The notes: generated by a model not told the origin, from the letters alone. A stretch of DNA of 64,000 bases from Virgibacillus doumboii (GCF_902806455.1 NZ_CADCWQ010000001.1:3162001-3226000), one strand, 5' to 3'. Shown: positions 7,893-17,635, counted from the stretch's first letter. Numbers and translations: made by a program.

Positions 7893-7959
7893 TTCCCGGG
7901 CCCATATTTTTTAATTTTCTGTCAGTTTTTAGATAAAATGGAACATATACCTAAGAATA

Positions 7960-9150
7960 TCAACCTTTGTATTGACTTTCAATTAACATCGAAATACCCT
8001 GGCCGCCCCCAATACAAAGGCTTGCTAATCCATACCGCAGCCCCCGCTCTTTTAACTCGTATGCAAGTGTCAAAAGTAGCCTGGATCCACTGGCACCAAC
8101 AGGATGTCCAAGAGCTATTGCCCCACCGTTAACGTTTGTAATTTCTCTGTTTAACTGAAGCTCTTTTTCAACTGCTAAATATTGTGCGGCAAAAGCTTCA
8201 TTAATTTCAACGAGGTCAATATCACTAATGTCCAGTCCTGCACGTTCTAAAGCCATCTTAGAAGCAGGTACCGGACCGATCCCCATGATTGTTGGGTCAA
8301 CACCTGCAATTCCCCAAGAAACAATTTTAGCAAGTGGCTTTTTGCGTTCTCCCTTAACATAATCTTCTCCGGCAATGACCAAAGATGCAGCACCATCATT
8401 AATCCCACTAGCATTCCCGGGTGTCACGGATCCATCATCTTTAAAAGTAGGACGAAGCAGTGCTAATTTTTCCTCGGTAGTATTTGCTTTAACATGTTCA
8501 TCTTGGTCAAATACTTGAACACTTTTGCGTGTTTTGATTTCAACGGGAATAATTTCTTTCTTGAACCTCCCTGACTCTGTGGCACGAGCTGCCCGCTGAT
8601 GACTTTCATATGCATATTCATCCTGATCCTCCCGGGATATACTATATTTATTGGAAAGGTTCTCTGCTGTAATCCCCATACCACATCCACAGTATTGATC
8701 GGTTAAGGTGTTTAACAACATATCTTCAAGTTTAATGTTTCCTAGTTTTTTTCCGGCGAAGCGACTTGTGAAATCGGCGTGGGGTGACATGGACATGTTT
8801 TCTGTTCCACCTACTAAAGCAGTCTTTCCTTCTCCAAGACGAATACCTTGTGCGGCAGATACAACTGCTTGCAGCCCTGAACCACAAAGACGATTAACAA
8901 TCAATGCCGGTGTTTCCTGTGGTACTCCAGCATGCAATCCGATATGCCTTGATAAGTAAGCGGCATTTGTGCTTGTTTGAATAACATTACCGTATACTAT
9001 CTGGTCAATCGCTTCAGGTGAAATATTAGACCTTTTCATTGCTTCAACAGCAGTCAATCTTCCCATTTCCATTGCTGAAATACTTCGAAGTGATTTTCCA
9101 AAACTACCAAATGGTGTTCTAGCCCCATCTAAAATATAAACGTCGTTCAT
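7960..9150 (-). CDS. Acetyl-CoA C-acetyltransferase (thiolase)
   Basis: A 396-residue thiolase that condenses or cleaves acyl-CoA and acetyl-CoA. All three family signatures are present: the acyl-enzyme cysteine in NRLCGSGLQAV (Cys89), the histidine in NGGAIALGHPVGASGSR, and the second cysteine in LCIGGGQG near the C-terminus. The length is standard. AAAGGGG lies upstream of the ATG. It is the last gene of a minus-strand block with an acyl-CoA ligase and an AtoE-like carrier, so it probably finishes the breakdown of the same carbon source to acetyl-CoA. A hairpin between ligase and thiolase (9213-9249) may lower its expression. Confidence 0.95.
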   Translation of the reverse strand: MNDVYILDGARTPFGSFGKSLRSISAMEMGRLTAVEAMKRSNISPEAIDQIVYGNVIQTSTNAAYLSRHIGLHAGVPQETPALIVNRLCGSGLQAVVSAAQGIRLGEGKTALVGGTENMSMSPHADFTSRFAGKKLGNIKLEDMLLNTLTDQYCGCGMGITAENLSNKYSISREDQDEYAYESHQRAARATESGRFKKEIIPVEIKTRKSVQVFDQDEHVKANTTEEKLALLRPTFKDDGSVTPGNASGINDGAASLVIAGEDYVKGERKKPLAKIVSWGIAGVDPTIMGIGPVPASKMALERAGLDISDIDLVEINEAFAAQYLAVEKELQLNREITNVNGGAIALGHPVGASGSRLLLTLAYELKERGLRYGLASLCIGGGQGISMLIESQYKG

Positions 9151-9212
9151 TTTTTATACCCCTTTCATTATTAAATAGACGAAGTTAAGGAGTTACTATT
9201 TCTTTAATTAAC

Positions 9213-9249
9213 ATGGCTGCTAATACCATCACGAACTATTAGCAGCCAT
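9213..9249. terminator. Intergenic hairpin between ligase and thiolase
   Basis: ATGGCTGCTAATA and TATTAGCAGCCAT, 13 perfect base pairs around an 11-base loop. There is no clear T run, so it may attenuate transcription or stabilise mRNA ends rather than fully terminate. Confidence 0.55.
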
Positions 9250-9262
9250 TGTTTCTTCAAAT

Positions 9263-10783
9263 CTATTTGTGTTTTTCCCTAAGTAAATTTTTCTGTATTT
9301 TGCCAATTGACGTTTTAGGGAATTCATCAACAAAGTGATACTCCTCTGGTATCTTAAAGGATGACAACTGCTTTTGACAAAATGCTGTTAACGTTTCTGC
9401 ATCCAAATTTTTATCCTCCGTCTCAATATAGGCAACAACTTTTTCTTCCCTAAGTGTGTCCGGCGCTGCTATAACTGCACAATTTATTACAGATGGATGA
9501 TCAGAGAGAACATTTTCTATCTCTAGTGAAGAAATATTCTCACCTGCCCGCTTAATTACATCCTTGCCACGATCAACAAACCAAATATAACCTTCATCGT
9601 TCATATAACCATTGTCCCCCGTATAGAGCCAGCCATCATTTATTGTTTTGTTCGTCTCAAATTCATTTTTATAATAACCTTTCATTAGTGACGGGCTTTT
9701 AATTATAATTTCACCAACTGTACCGTAAGGACACTCCAAACCTTCCTCATTTACAATTTTCACTTCCTGGCCAAGCCCTGCTTTTCCAATCGAAAATATC
9801 CCCGTTTCAGGATCTTCCTGCATTTCATCATAAAACGGTGTTGTGATATTCGTAGTGATAGATTCAGTCATTCCAAACCATTGATAAAGTGGAATCCCAA
9901 ATCGCTCCTTAAACGCTTCAACATCATTTTTTGTCACAAATAAACCATAGCCGATTTGTCTTATTGAATGTTTCTTTTCATAAGGATGACTTTCCAACTC
10001 CAGCAGGATTTTTATTATGGTGGCTACAAAACTGGAAACAGTAGGTTGATATTTTTCAACGTTGTCCCAAAAACCATTGGCACTGAAACTTTCCAATAGA
10101 ATAATAGAGCCACCGACAACAAGAGTTGACATGGATGTATAGTATTGTGAGTTTACGTGAAATAAAGGTAAAAATATTAAATAGCGGTCCTCCGGTGTCA
10201 ATCCCTGATATAAAACAGAAGAGTGGCCTGCATATAAATAATTTTCATGTGTAATTAATACACCCTTTGGCTTTGCGGTAGTACCCGAAGTATACATAAT
10301 TCCGCATACATCCTGAGAACCAACCTGTTTTTTGTGTGAAGAAGCATCCATTTTTTTGACATTGTTCTCCCACTCCTGATTTTCAGCCTGATGAAAGAGA
10401 AGTGGGACATCTTTAATTACTTCTTCAATTTCTTTTGTCTTAAAGGCTGGATTATAGATAAACCCCTTACTTTCAGAATGCTCAAGAAAATATCTTAATT
10501 CCGAGGCGGTGGATGCTATATTAATAGGAAGCATTATTGCACCCAAGGCACCGCATGCAAACCATATATAATAGAATTCAGGAGAATTTTTAAGCATCAT
10601 GGCCACTGTATCGCCTTTCTTAATGCCCTTTTTCTCTAACCATGCTGCTGTTTTGTTTACTCGGTTAAGCATTTCCTCATATGAAATAATTTCTTCTTCA
10701 AAATATAGAAATGGCTTTTCTTTATATTTTTTTGCTTGTTTTTCAAGATAAGTATAAATGGTCATATCCCCATGTGTCAGCAT
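9263..10783 (-). CDS. Acyl-CoA synthetase (AMP-forming), ANL superfamily
   Basis: About 506 residues from an ATG with AAAGGTGAT just upstream; a GTG three codons earlier falls inside that site. The enzyme activates a carboxylic acid with ATP to the acyl-AMP and then the acyl-CoA. Visible motifs: YTSGTTAKPKGVLITHENY (P-loop, about 165-185), GMTES in the central acid-binding region, the WLYTGDNGYMNDEGYIWFVD hinge region, and the catalytic lysine motif KTSIGKIQKNLLRE at the C-terminus. It resembles crotonobetaine/long-chain CoA ligases; the chain length is not determinable. The upstream AtoE-like gene suggests a short-chain acid. Confidence 0.92.
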   Translation of the reverse strand: MLTHGDMTIYTYLEKQAKKYKEKPFLYFEEEIISYEEMLNRVNKTAAWLEKKGIKKGDTVAMMLKNSPEFYYIWFACGALGAIMLPINIASTASELRYFLEHSESKGFIYNPAFKTKEIEEVIKDVPLLFHQAENQEWENNVKKMDASSHKKQVGSQDVCGIMYTSGTTAKPKGVLITHENYLYAGHSSVLYQGLTPEDRYLIFLPLFHVNSQYYTSMSTLVVGGSIILLESFSANGFWDNVEKYQPTVSSFVATIIKILLELESHPYEKKHSIRQIGYGLFVTKNDVEAFKERFGIPLYQWFGMTESITTNITTPFYDEMQEDPETGIFSIGKAGLGQEVKIVNEEGLECPYGTVGEIIIKSPSLMKGYYKNEFETNKTINDGWLYTGDNGYMNDEGYIWFVDRGKDVIKRAGENISSLEIENVLSDHPSVINCAVIAAPDTLREEKVVAYIETEDKNLDAETLTAFCQKQLSSFKIPEEYHFVDEFPKTSIGKIQKNLLREKHK

Positions 10784-10807
10784 TAAAATCACCTTTCTCT
10801 CAGTATG

Positions 10808-12139
10808 TTAAAATACAATTGGGCCTAATGTAATTATTATGACGGACACGACAAATAACAGAACCATAGAAACCAGACAATAACCCCAGATATCTTTCAA
10901 TCCAAGTCTAGCTAACCCTAATGCCGGTAATACGAAAAATGGCTGTAACAAGTTGGTAGTCATATCACCAATAGAAACTGCAATGACAGCCACAGAAGCT
11001 GGTAAATCAAATTCCTGTAACGCTTCTAACATAATAGGACCTTGAATCTGCCATTGCCCGCCAGCTGATGGAACAAATATATTTACTATAGCCGCGGATA
11101 CATATGAGAATATAGGAAATGTAAATTCATTTGAAAATGATACAATCGATTCGGCAATAATGGTGATCAGTCCTGAGCCAGCCATCATGCCCATAATACC
11201 TGCATAAAAAGGAAACTGAATTAAAATTCCTCCAGATGAAGGCATCCCACTAACAATTGCTTTAAAATAACTGTTGAGGGAACCGTGTAAGGCTAATCCC
11301 AAAATAATAAAAATAAAGTTCAGGATGTTCAATTCCAAATTAAATCCATTTTGGGCAAAGTACATGATAATCCATAATGAACCAAATAGGACAATTGCAT
11401 AGTTAATAATTTTGCTATTATCAACTTTTTCTGCAAATGTGTTACTTATCTTATTCTTGAAATCATCATTTTCACCATTCTCTTCACTATTAAACGGAAC
11501 TACATTTTCTTTTTCCGGCATCATTTTAATATACGCGAAGATAACTACGATTAAACCAATGAACGCTGTTAACAGCATCGTCGGACTAAAGATTGTTTCT
11601 GTCAGCGGAATAAGACCGACCTCTTCTTCCAGTGAGTGACCTGGTGTATTTACCAGAAGCGGTGCCGTTAATGTGATACCCGCTGGCAGTATTGCAACCG
11701 TCGCAGTATACGCTGCTGCAATCAATAAACGAAAATCTGCTTGCGGGACTCGCTTGGCAACCTCGATAGCAAAAAGAGCTCCTAATACAAAACCCAAACC
11801 CCAACTGATATACCCTGCTGCAGCTGCAACAAGCATTGTTGTAATCAAAGCCGACTTTTGTGTTTTTGGCTTTGATGCCACACGTATTAATAACTTTTCT
11901 ACCGGCGGGGCTTTTACCAAAGCATAACCGGTTACAAGGATCAGAATCATCTGCGTTGTAAATGTGAGAAAATCCCAAAACCCGGTGTACCAATGGTTTG
12001 TCATATCCAATATTCCTTCATCAGTTAGCGTTAACCCCATAATTAATGTGATAAAGGTTAGCAAAATAGCAAAGCTAAATGCATTTGGCAAATAGTTTTC
12101 AATGAGCTGCTGAAGCTTTTCTGAAAATGATCTTAACAT
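10808..12139 (-). CDS. AtoE-like short-chain fatty acid transporter
   Basis: About 443 residues, beginning MLRSFSEKLQQLIENYLPNA, with GGGGAGAGA before this ATG; a start five codons earlier overlaps that site. A dozen or so hydrophobic segments and the motif WGLGFVLGALFAIEVAKRVP near residue 118 match the AtoE/TIGR00366 family of short-chain fatty acid carriers. SAGGQWQIQGPIMLEA and GDMTTNLLQPFF near the C-terminus are also family-typical. It would import or export the acid acted on by the ligase downstream. The block continues into the ligase with 24 bases between genes. Confidence 0.88.
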   Translation of the reverse strand: MLRSFSEKLQQLIENYLPNAFSFAILLTFITLIMGLTLTDEGILDMTNHWYTGFWDFLTFTTQMILILVTGYALVKAPPVEKLLIRVASKPKTQKSALITTMLVAAAAGYISWGLGFVLGALFAIEVAKRVPQADFRLLIAAAYTATVAILPAGITLTAPLLVNTPGHSLEEEVGLIPLTETIFSPTMLLTAFIGLIVVIFAYIKMMPEKENVVPFNSEENGENDDFKNKISNTFAEKVDNSKIINYAIVLFGSLWIIMYFAQNGFNLELNILNFIFIILGLALHGSLNSYFKAIVSGMPSSGGILIQFPFYAGIMGMMAGSGLITIIAESIVSFSNEFTFPIFSYVSAAIVNIFVPSAGGQWQIQGPIMLEALQEFDLPASVAVIAVSIGDMTTNLLQPFFVLPALGLARLGLKDIWGYCLVSMVLLFVVSVIIITLGPIVF

Positions 12140-12235
12140 AATCTCTCTCCCCATAATGATATGGCATGTCTTACTAAATTCTATTAAAAAATGATTAAAA
12201 ATATGTGTACAAAAAGGGAGTCGAAATAAAATTGG

Positions 12236-12264
12236 GCAAAAAAAAAGCTTTACAATAGAAGCTT
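12236..12264 (-). terminator. Terminator of the amino-acid ABC transporter block
   Basis: On the minus strand AAGCTT-N8-AAGCTT can pair over 6 bp and is followed by a long run of T. It separates the ATPase gene from the AtoE-like gene, so the block may be two transcripts. Confidence 0.5.
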
Positions 12265-12346
12265 CTCATATTGGGTTGAAAAGCTTATTTCCTAGTAAAG
12301 CAATAGCACTATTGAACACAGCTCTTTCATTATTCTTATGGTAGGA

Positions 12347-13105
12347 TTATATCTCATTACTAACGTCCCTAAGAAACTCTTTTGTACGTTCCTCCTCTGG
12401 GTTATTGAACATTTTATCTGAACTTCCTTCTTCTACAATTAAACCATCATCCATAAAGATAACTCGATCTGCAACATCTTTAGCAAACTCTTTTTCGTGT
12501 GTTACAACAACCATCGTCATTCCTTCTTTAGCCAATTCTTTCATTACTAGAAGTACTTCCCGGACAAGTTCAGGGTCTAATGCTGATGTAGGTTCATCAT
12601 AGAGCATTACCATCGGTTCCATAGAGAGTGCTCTTGCAATAGCAACTCTTTGCTGCTGTCCTCCAGAAAGTTGTGCAGGATAATGTTCCATTTTATCTGC
12701 TAGGCCAACTTTTGTCAGTAGATCTATCGCTTTTTCTTTGGCCCGTTCCCGATCCATTTTTTTAATTACAATCGGTCCTTCCATTACATTCCCCAAGGCA
12801 GTTTTGTGCGGAAATAAATTAAATTGCTGGAAAACAAACCCAGTATTTTGACGAAGCTCCCTTATATCCAATTTTCTCTGTTTATTTTGTGGAAGTCCGG
12901 CAGTTATTTTGTTCTTACCCAGTTCTACTTCACCATGATCCGGCTCTTCCAGAAAGGTTATGCAGCGTAACAATGTTGATTTACCTGAGCCGCTTGGCCC
13001 CATAATGACCACAACTTCACTTTTGTCTACATTTAGATTAATATCTTTGAGAACTACATTATCATCAAAAGACTTCCTGATATTCTTAAGTTCTATAATA
13101 CTCAT
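12347..13105 (-). CDS. Polar amino acid ABC transporter ATP-binding protein (GlnQ type)
   Basis: A 252-residue ABC ATPase that powers import. Walker [12 protein letters not shown] (about 36-46), Q-loop [11 protein letters not shown], signature [15 protein letters not shown] and Walker [12 protein letters not shown] are all intact, followed by the switch histidine in VVVTHE. The FQQFNLFPH loop is typical of polar amino acid importers. It lies 51 bases after the permease gene. Confidence 0.95.
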   Translation of the reverse strand: MSIIELKNIRKSFDDNVVLKDINLNVDKSEVVVIMGPSGSGKSTLLRCITFLEEPDHGEVELGKNKITAGLPQNKQRKLDIRELRQNTGFVFQQFNLFPHKTALGNVMEGPIVIKKMDRERAKEKAIDLLTKVGLADKMEHYPAQLSGGQQQRVAIARALSMEPMVMLYDEPTSALDPELVREVLLVMKELAKEGMTMVVVTHEKEFAKDVADRVIFMDDGLIVEEGSSDKMFNNPEEERTKEFLRDVSNEI

Positions 13106-13156
13106 ATCCTTCCTCCCATCATAAAGTGATCATGTATCTGTAGAAGTAGTGGGGCC

Positions 13157-13810
13157 TTAGAAAACATGCCGTGAAGTCCGTTTCTCCATATAATCCAATA
13201 ACACCGTGAAAAATGTGATAACAATCCAATAGAGTAATGCTGCCAGTAAATAAATAGTTAATGGTTGAAAGGTCTTAGCAATTATTAAAGTAGACATCTG
13301 TAGCAGTTCAGTTACAGTAATTACTGAAACCAATGAAGTGTCTTTAATCAATATGATGTATGTATTAGACAAAGTTGGAATTGCAATTCGGATACTCTGA
13401 GGCAAAATTATTCGTCTCATTGCCTGGCCGTATGTCATGCCCATTGAAACTGCGGCTTCTGTCTGACCTTTATCAACTGCTAAAATTGAGGAGCGGAAAG
13501 ATTCAGATAGATATGCACCTGCGTTTAAACTTAAAGCTAAGATTCCTGATGTAATAGGACTTAATGCAATATCTATTTGCGGAAGACCGTAATAGATAAC
13601 AAAAATTTGTACTAAAAGAGGGGTACCCCGAAAAATAGATATATATACTGTGCCAATTGCTATCAACACTTTAATTTTTGAAATTCTTGCGAGTGCTGTA
13701 AAAAACCCCAATATTAATGCAAATACTACTGAAACTACTGCTAATAAAACTGTTATTCCAGTAGCTTTTAATAAAGGAGGTAAAGATTCAATTACTATTA
13801 AGAAATCCAT
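13157..13810 (-). CDS. Polar amino acid ABC transporter permease (HisM/GlnP type)
   Basis: A 217-residue membrane protein with five hydrophobic segments. It has the family motif GAYLSESFRSSILAVDKGQT followed by EAAVSMGMTYGQAMRRIILP (the EAA loop contacting the ATPase) at about 97-136. As the only permease gene here it would act as a homodimer. It lies 24 bases after the saccharopine-dehydrogenase-like gene. Amino acid specificity is set by the binding protein at 15055-15849. Confidence 0.94.
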   Translation of the reverse strand: MDFLIVIESLPPLLKATGITVLLAVVSVVFALILGFFTALARISKIKVLIAIGTVYISIFRGTPLLVQIFVIYYGLPQIDIALSPITSGILALSLNAGAYLSESFRSSILAVDKGQTEAAVSMGMTYGQAMRRIILPQSIRIAIPTLSNTYIILIKDTSLVSVITVTELLQMSTLIIAKTFQPLTIYLLAALLYWIVITFFTVLLDYMEKRTSRHVF

Positions 13811-13834
13811 GCCGTATCCCCTCCATTAATATTA

Positions 13835-14986
13835 TTAATAATTTTCCTCTTGTGCTTTAATGATAATCCCATGATTATTTAATTCATTTAAAAATGGCTC
13901 AAATTGATTACCAATGATAATATTTTCGACCGGTACTACACCCGTTTCTTCAATTTCACCCAACAGAATCCAATTAGCCACTAACATGGCGGGTATTGCT
14001 GTGGTTTTAGCCATTGAAGTAATATTACGTTTATGGTCATAAAAGTCAACCATTTCCCACCTAAAAGCAGTGTTCAACCCTGCCTTTTTTCCCTTCGTAA
14101 CAACACGTAGTACCGTGATATCTTCACTGGATTTGCCACGTAGCTTTGGCTCCAATATCTTTTCTGTTAGTTTTCTAGGACTAATTAAATTTCCATCTAT
14201 TTCAATAGAATCTTCGTCCAGGAATCCAAGCTCGGCAAGAGTAGACATTTTACCCCAGTGGCCGGAGTACCGGACCGTTTTTTCATATAGCTTCTTGACC
14301 TTGTCTTTAAGGGTATATGCAGCGCTGTGTGCATCAGTGACTACCGCTTCACATTCTCCAACGGGATCCGGGAAGTCTATAGACTCCAGTCCTGATAAAG
14401 GAGGCAAACTGATCAGCTCGCCGTTCTCTGCTGCAAGGGCAGGTCTTGTATATAAACCCATCACACTCTCCAGTCGAAAAACAACTTGATACCATAACGG
14501 AGGAAGTGGATGCTTTGGTATCCCACCGCATACCATTACAGCTTCATCTGTTTCATCCAGTAATTCAATTCCTTTGGCAGCTAAAATATTGGTTATTCCT
14601 GGCGCAACCCCACACCCCGGTACTATGAGAACACCAGCATCTTTTGCTTTGGCATCTAATTTCACTTTTTCCTCAAATTTAGAGCCGACTAAATCAACAA
14701 GGTTACATTTGGCATCTATTGCTGCTTTTATTGCTGACATACTTAATGAATGCGGCAAACATGCAATTGCGACTTCAGCATCTTTTAATACTTCAAAAAT
14801 ATCGTTTTCGGTCCTTAAATCTGTTAATTTCCCAACCACTTTTGGGTTATCTGCAGCTTTCAGACATTTATTTATATTCTCCTGAAAACCGTCAACTGCT
14901 GTAACCTTATCTATATTTTGATGTTTTTCAAGTTCACAAACCACGGTAGTCCCTATCATCCCTGTACCTAGAACTACTACATGCAT
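13835..14986 (-). CDS. Saccharopine dehydrogenase-family oxidoreductase
   Basis: A 383-residue NAD(P)-dependent enzyme. The N-terminus HVVVLGTGMIGTTVV (residues 2-16) is a Rossmann dinucleotide site, followed by an acidic residue (AVDGF) after the second strand. The middle has the family motifs SHGLS-like LPHSLSMSAIKAAIDAKCNL and VPGCGVAPGITNILAA. Members act on saccharopine, on 3,5-diaminohexanoate in lysine fermentation, or on related amino acids. Being inside an amino-acid transporter operon with a downstream ligase and thiolase, it may deaminate the imported amino acid; that is inference. Confidence 0.85.
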   Translation of the reverse strand: MHVVVLGTGMIGTTVVCELEKHQNIDKVTAVDGFQENINKCLKAADNPKVVGKLTDLRTENDIFEVLKDAEVAIACLPHSLSMSAIKAAIDAKCNLVDLVGSKFEEKVKLDAKAKDAGVLIVPGCGVAPGITNILAAKGIELLDETDEAVMVCGGIPKHPLPPLWYQVVFRLESVMGLYTRPALAAENGELISLPPLSGLESIDFPDPVGECEAVVTDAHSAAYTLKDKVKKLYEKTVRYSGHWGKMSTLAELGFLDEDSIEIDGNLISPRKLTEKILEPKLRGKSSEDITVLRVVTKGKKAGLNTAFRWEMVDFYDHKRNITSMAKTTAIPAMLVANWILLGEIEETGVVPVENIIIGNQFEPFLNELNNHGIIIKAQEENY

Positions 14987-15054
14987 AGAAATCCGTCTCC
15001 CCTCTATAAGGACAACTACAGCCCAAAATTACAACATCACAATTCGTTCTCTTG

Positions 15055-15849
15055 TTATTTAACCAATGGTTCAGAATCAAACCACTTTTTGTAAATTTCA
15101 TCGTAAGTACCATCTTCAATCATTTCAGCAAGTAGTCCATTTAATTCTGTTACGAATTCATCACTATTATTTTTCACTGCCATACCTATCTCATCTTTAT
15201 TAACAACATCACTTACTATCTCAAGTGGGAGATCTTCATTTTTTATGTTGTAGCTCATTAACAACTGGTCATTAATGATTACATCCAATCGGCCATTAAT
15301 TAAGTCCTGAATATAATCATTCACTGCTTTATATAGAACAACATCAGCCCCGTCAACACTGTTAGCCACCTCTTCAAATGTTGTGCCTCCACCTACTCCT
15401 ACTTTCTTTCCTTTTATGTCCTCTAACTTGGAAATACCACTTGAACCCTCATTTGCGATTAAAACTGAACCCGTAACCACATATGGGTCAGTAAAGTCAA
15501 CACTTTTTTTTCTTTCTTCGGTAACTGTCATTTGGGCAATTATAATATCGAATTTATCTGCTTTGAGCCCTCCAATAAGACTGTCCCATTTAGTAGCGAC
15601 AAATTCTGTTTCAACGCCTAGCCTATCTGCCAAATCATTTGCTATATCAATATCAAATCCAGCATATTCATTGTTATCATTTAAGAAATTAAAAGGCTGG
15701 TATGTTCCTTCTATACCAACCCGCAACACCCCAGATTCCTTCACTCGTTCCAAGACATTTTCTCCTTCACTAGCTCCTTCACCTTCACTGCAGGCTGAAA
15801 CTACTAATACAAGAATCAACATCATGAAAACTTGAATAATTCGTTTCAT
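15055..15849 (-). CDS. Amino acid ABC transporter substrate-binding lipoprotein
   Basis: A 264-residue type II periplasmic-fold binding protein. Signal peptide MKRIIQVFMMLILVLVVSAC with lipobox VSAC (Cys20). The mature part starts ESGVLRVGIEGTYQPFNFLN, then GFDIDIANDLADRLGV, both standard for SBP family 3, with FTDPYVVTG and GGGTTFEEVA later. It captures the substrate outside the membrane for the permease and ATPase encoded downstream. It is the first gene of the block and is divergent from the GntR regulator, with a palindromic operator between them. Confidence 0.94.
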   Translation of the reverse strand: MKRIIQVFMMLILVLVVSACSEGEGASEGENVLERVKESGVLRVGIEGTYQPFNFLNDNNEYAGFDIDIANDLADRLGVETEFVATKWDSLIGGLKADKFDIIIAQMTVTEERKKSVDFTDPYVVTGSVLIANEGSSGISKLEDIKGKKVGVGGGTTFEEVANSVDGADVVLYKAVNDYIQDLINGRLDVIINDQLLMSYNIKNEDLPLEIVSDVVNKDEIGMAVKNNSDEFVTELNGLLAEMIEDGTYDEIYKKWFDSEPLVK

Positions 15850-15940
15850 TTTTATCCCCCTAACTTTTAATTGGCAACGCTTACATTAAATCACTGACCC
15901 TCCTTTCCGTTTTAAGATTATATTTATGCAGTGGTTCAAA

Positions 15941-15953
15941 ATTGTAGTACAAT
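15941..15953. promoter_or_regulatory. GntR (FCD subfamily) operator between divergent genes
   Basis: ATTGTAGTACAAT is a 13-bp palindrome with one central base, and it contains TTGTAGTACAA. This fits TNGTNNNACNA, the half-site pattern known for FadR/FCD-type GntR regulators. It lies between the GntR gene and the binding-protein gene it probably controls. Confidence 0.6.
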
Positions 15954-16020
15954 ATGCATATTTTTTACATTGAAATATTATAAATTAATGAATTGAATTC
16001 AAGACTAGGGGGTAATTACC

Positions 16021-16716
16021 ATAAAAGGGAAGCAGTCCATTAAAAATTTTATTTATAATCATCTGAAAGAAGCAATTTTAACAAGACAACTCCCACCTGG
16101 AAAACAATTAATCGAAAATGCAATTTCTGAAAGATTGAAAGTTAGTCGCACCCCTATCAGAAATGCGATAAATTTATTAGCCGATGAAGGATTGGTAAAA
16201 ATCATACCTAATAAGGGAGCTTTTGTTATAAACCCAACAAAAAGTGAGATACAACAAGCTTATAGCCTTCGAAAAAAACTAGAGATTATGGCAGCTGATT
16301 TATCCATGGAAAATTTAGAAGAAAGTGATTTTACTAAGATGTCCGAGTGTATAATGAAAGAAAGAGATGCATTATTCAATAAGGACTTAATGACCTATTT
16401 AACTCTAAATCAAGAATTTCATATGATTTACGTCAACAAGTGCGGGAATATGTTCTTGATAGATTTTATTACAAAATTGATTAATCAAACATCAATCTAT
16501 CTAATGCTTTTTGACATATTTTTTGAAGACCGATCACCAAAACCATATGGTTATAAAGAGCATTCGGAAATCATTCAGTTATTCAAACAAAAAAATCGTT
16601 CTGAACTAAAACTGTGTTTAACCAAGCATTTTGATAATGCGATTAATAGCCTAAACGTCCATAATGAGTATAAGGATTTGGACGGAATATTTGATAAGAC
16701 TGATTACAAATATTAA
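16021..16716 (+). CDS. GntR-family regulator, FCD subfamily, with apparent ATA start
   Basis: The winged-helix domain begins right after base 16021: KGKQSIKNFIYNHLKEAIL, LPPGKQLIENAISERLKVS, RTPIRNAINLLADEGLVKII, then GAFVINP. The next 130 residues are a helical FCD ligand-binding domain (EFHMIYVNKCGNMFLIDF). The frame has a TAG at 16006-16008 and no ATG, GTG or TTG before a TTG at 16135, which would delete half the HTH. AGGGGG (16007-16012) is spaced 8 bases from an ATA at 16021, so ATA is the best start. Either translation uses this weak near-cognate codon or the gene lost its start. It probably senses an acid or amino acid and regulates the divergent catabolic block. Confidence 0.75.
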   Translation: MKGKQSIKNFIYNHLKEAILTRQLPPGKQLIENAISERLKVSRTPIRNAINLLADEGLVKIIPNKGAFVINPTKSEIQQAYSLRKKLEIMAADLSMENLEESDFTKMSECIMKERDALFNKDLMTYLTLNQEFHMIYVNKCGNMFLIDFITKLINQTSIYLMLFDIFFEDRSPKPYGYKEHSEIIQLFKQKNRSELKLCLTKHFDNAINSLNVHNEYKDLDGIFDKTDYKY

Positions 16717-16792
16717 AACGGGGAACTCAGCATTTTACCCTGACTATGTGTTACCATACTAGTAAATAAATCCAGTTCAAGGAGTGACCACA

Positions 16793-17635
16793 ATGACAAA
16801 CCAAATACCAGAAATCACACTAAATGACGGCATACAAATACCAGCACTCGGCTTTGGCACGTTCAGACTTTGGGGAAATGACGGTGCTGCTTCAATTGCC
16901 AGTGCCATCGATCATGGCTATCGTTTGATTGACTCAGCCTACAATTATGAAAATGAAGGAACTGTCGGAGAGGCAATGAAGCGCACATCCGTACCGCGTG
17001 AGGAGTTACGAATTACTTCGAAGCTTCCCGGCCGTTACCACAGCTATGAAAAAGCAGTGAAAGCTATTCAGGAATCACTCTACCGGGCAGACCTGGACTA
17101 TTATGATTTGTACTTAATCCATTGGCCAAACCCAATACAGGATCAGTATGTTGAAGCATGGCAGGCTTTAATTGATGCAAAAAAATGGGGGTTGATCCGT
17201 TCCATTGGCGTCTGCAATTTCCTTCCTGAGCATCTGGAACGGCTGGAAAAAGAAACAGGTGTATTGCCGAGTATCAATCAGGTGGAACTTCATCCTTTCT
17301 TCAACCAGGAGGAACAGCGCAAATGGCATAAGGAAAACGGTGTTGTTACCGAATCCTGGAGTCCCTTGGCACGCGCCAATGATGTTTTTGGTAATGACAC
17401 GATTAAAGATATTGCAGAAAAGCATGGGAAAACCGTTTCGCAGGTTATTTTGCGCTGGCATTATCAGCATGGCGCTGTGGCAATTCCAAAATCTGCTTCA
17501 CCACAACGGCAGTTGGAGAATATGTCCATTTTTGATTTTGCTTTGAATGATGACGATATGAAGGCGTTGGATGGGCTGACACGTCCGGATGGGCGTATGA
17601 ATGATCAGGATCCTGCTGTTTATGAGGAGTTTTAA
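16793..17635 (+). CDS. Aldo/keto reductase
   Basis: A 280-residue NADPH-dependent reductase. The start is the ATG nine bases after AAGGAG; an upstream GTG overlaps that site. Family motifs are all seen: GFGTFRL, the catalytic Asp and Tyr in LIDSAYNYENE, the Lys in RITSKLPG, the His in YLIHWPNP, and the cofactor segment AIPKSASPQRQLENMSIFDF. It is closest in feel to YvgN/YtbE-type reductases that reduce small aldehydes such as methylglyoxal. It stands alone after the GntR gene. Confidence 0.93.
   Translation: MTNQIPEITLNDGIQIPALGFGTFRLWGNDGAASIASAIDHGYRLIDSAYNYENEGTVGEAMKRTSVPREELRITSKLPGRYHSYEKAVKAIQESLYRADLDYYDLYLIHWPNPIQDQYVEAWQALIDAKKWGLIRSIGVCNFLPEHLERLEKETGVLPSINQVELHPFFNQEEQRKWHKENGVVTESWSPLARANDVFGNDTIKDIAEKHGKTVSQVILRWHYQHGAVAIPKSASPQRQLENMSIFDFALNDDDMKALDGLTRPDGRMNDQDPAVYEEF

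Noticed and set aside
16784..16792. GTG start three codons upstream for the aldo/keto reductase
   Set aside because: It overlaps the AAGGAG ribosome site; the ATG at 16793 is properly spaced.
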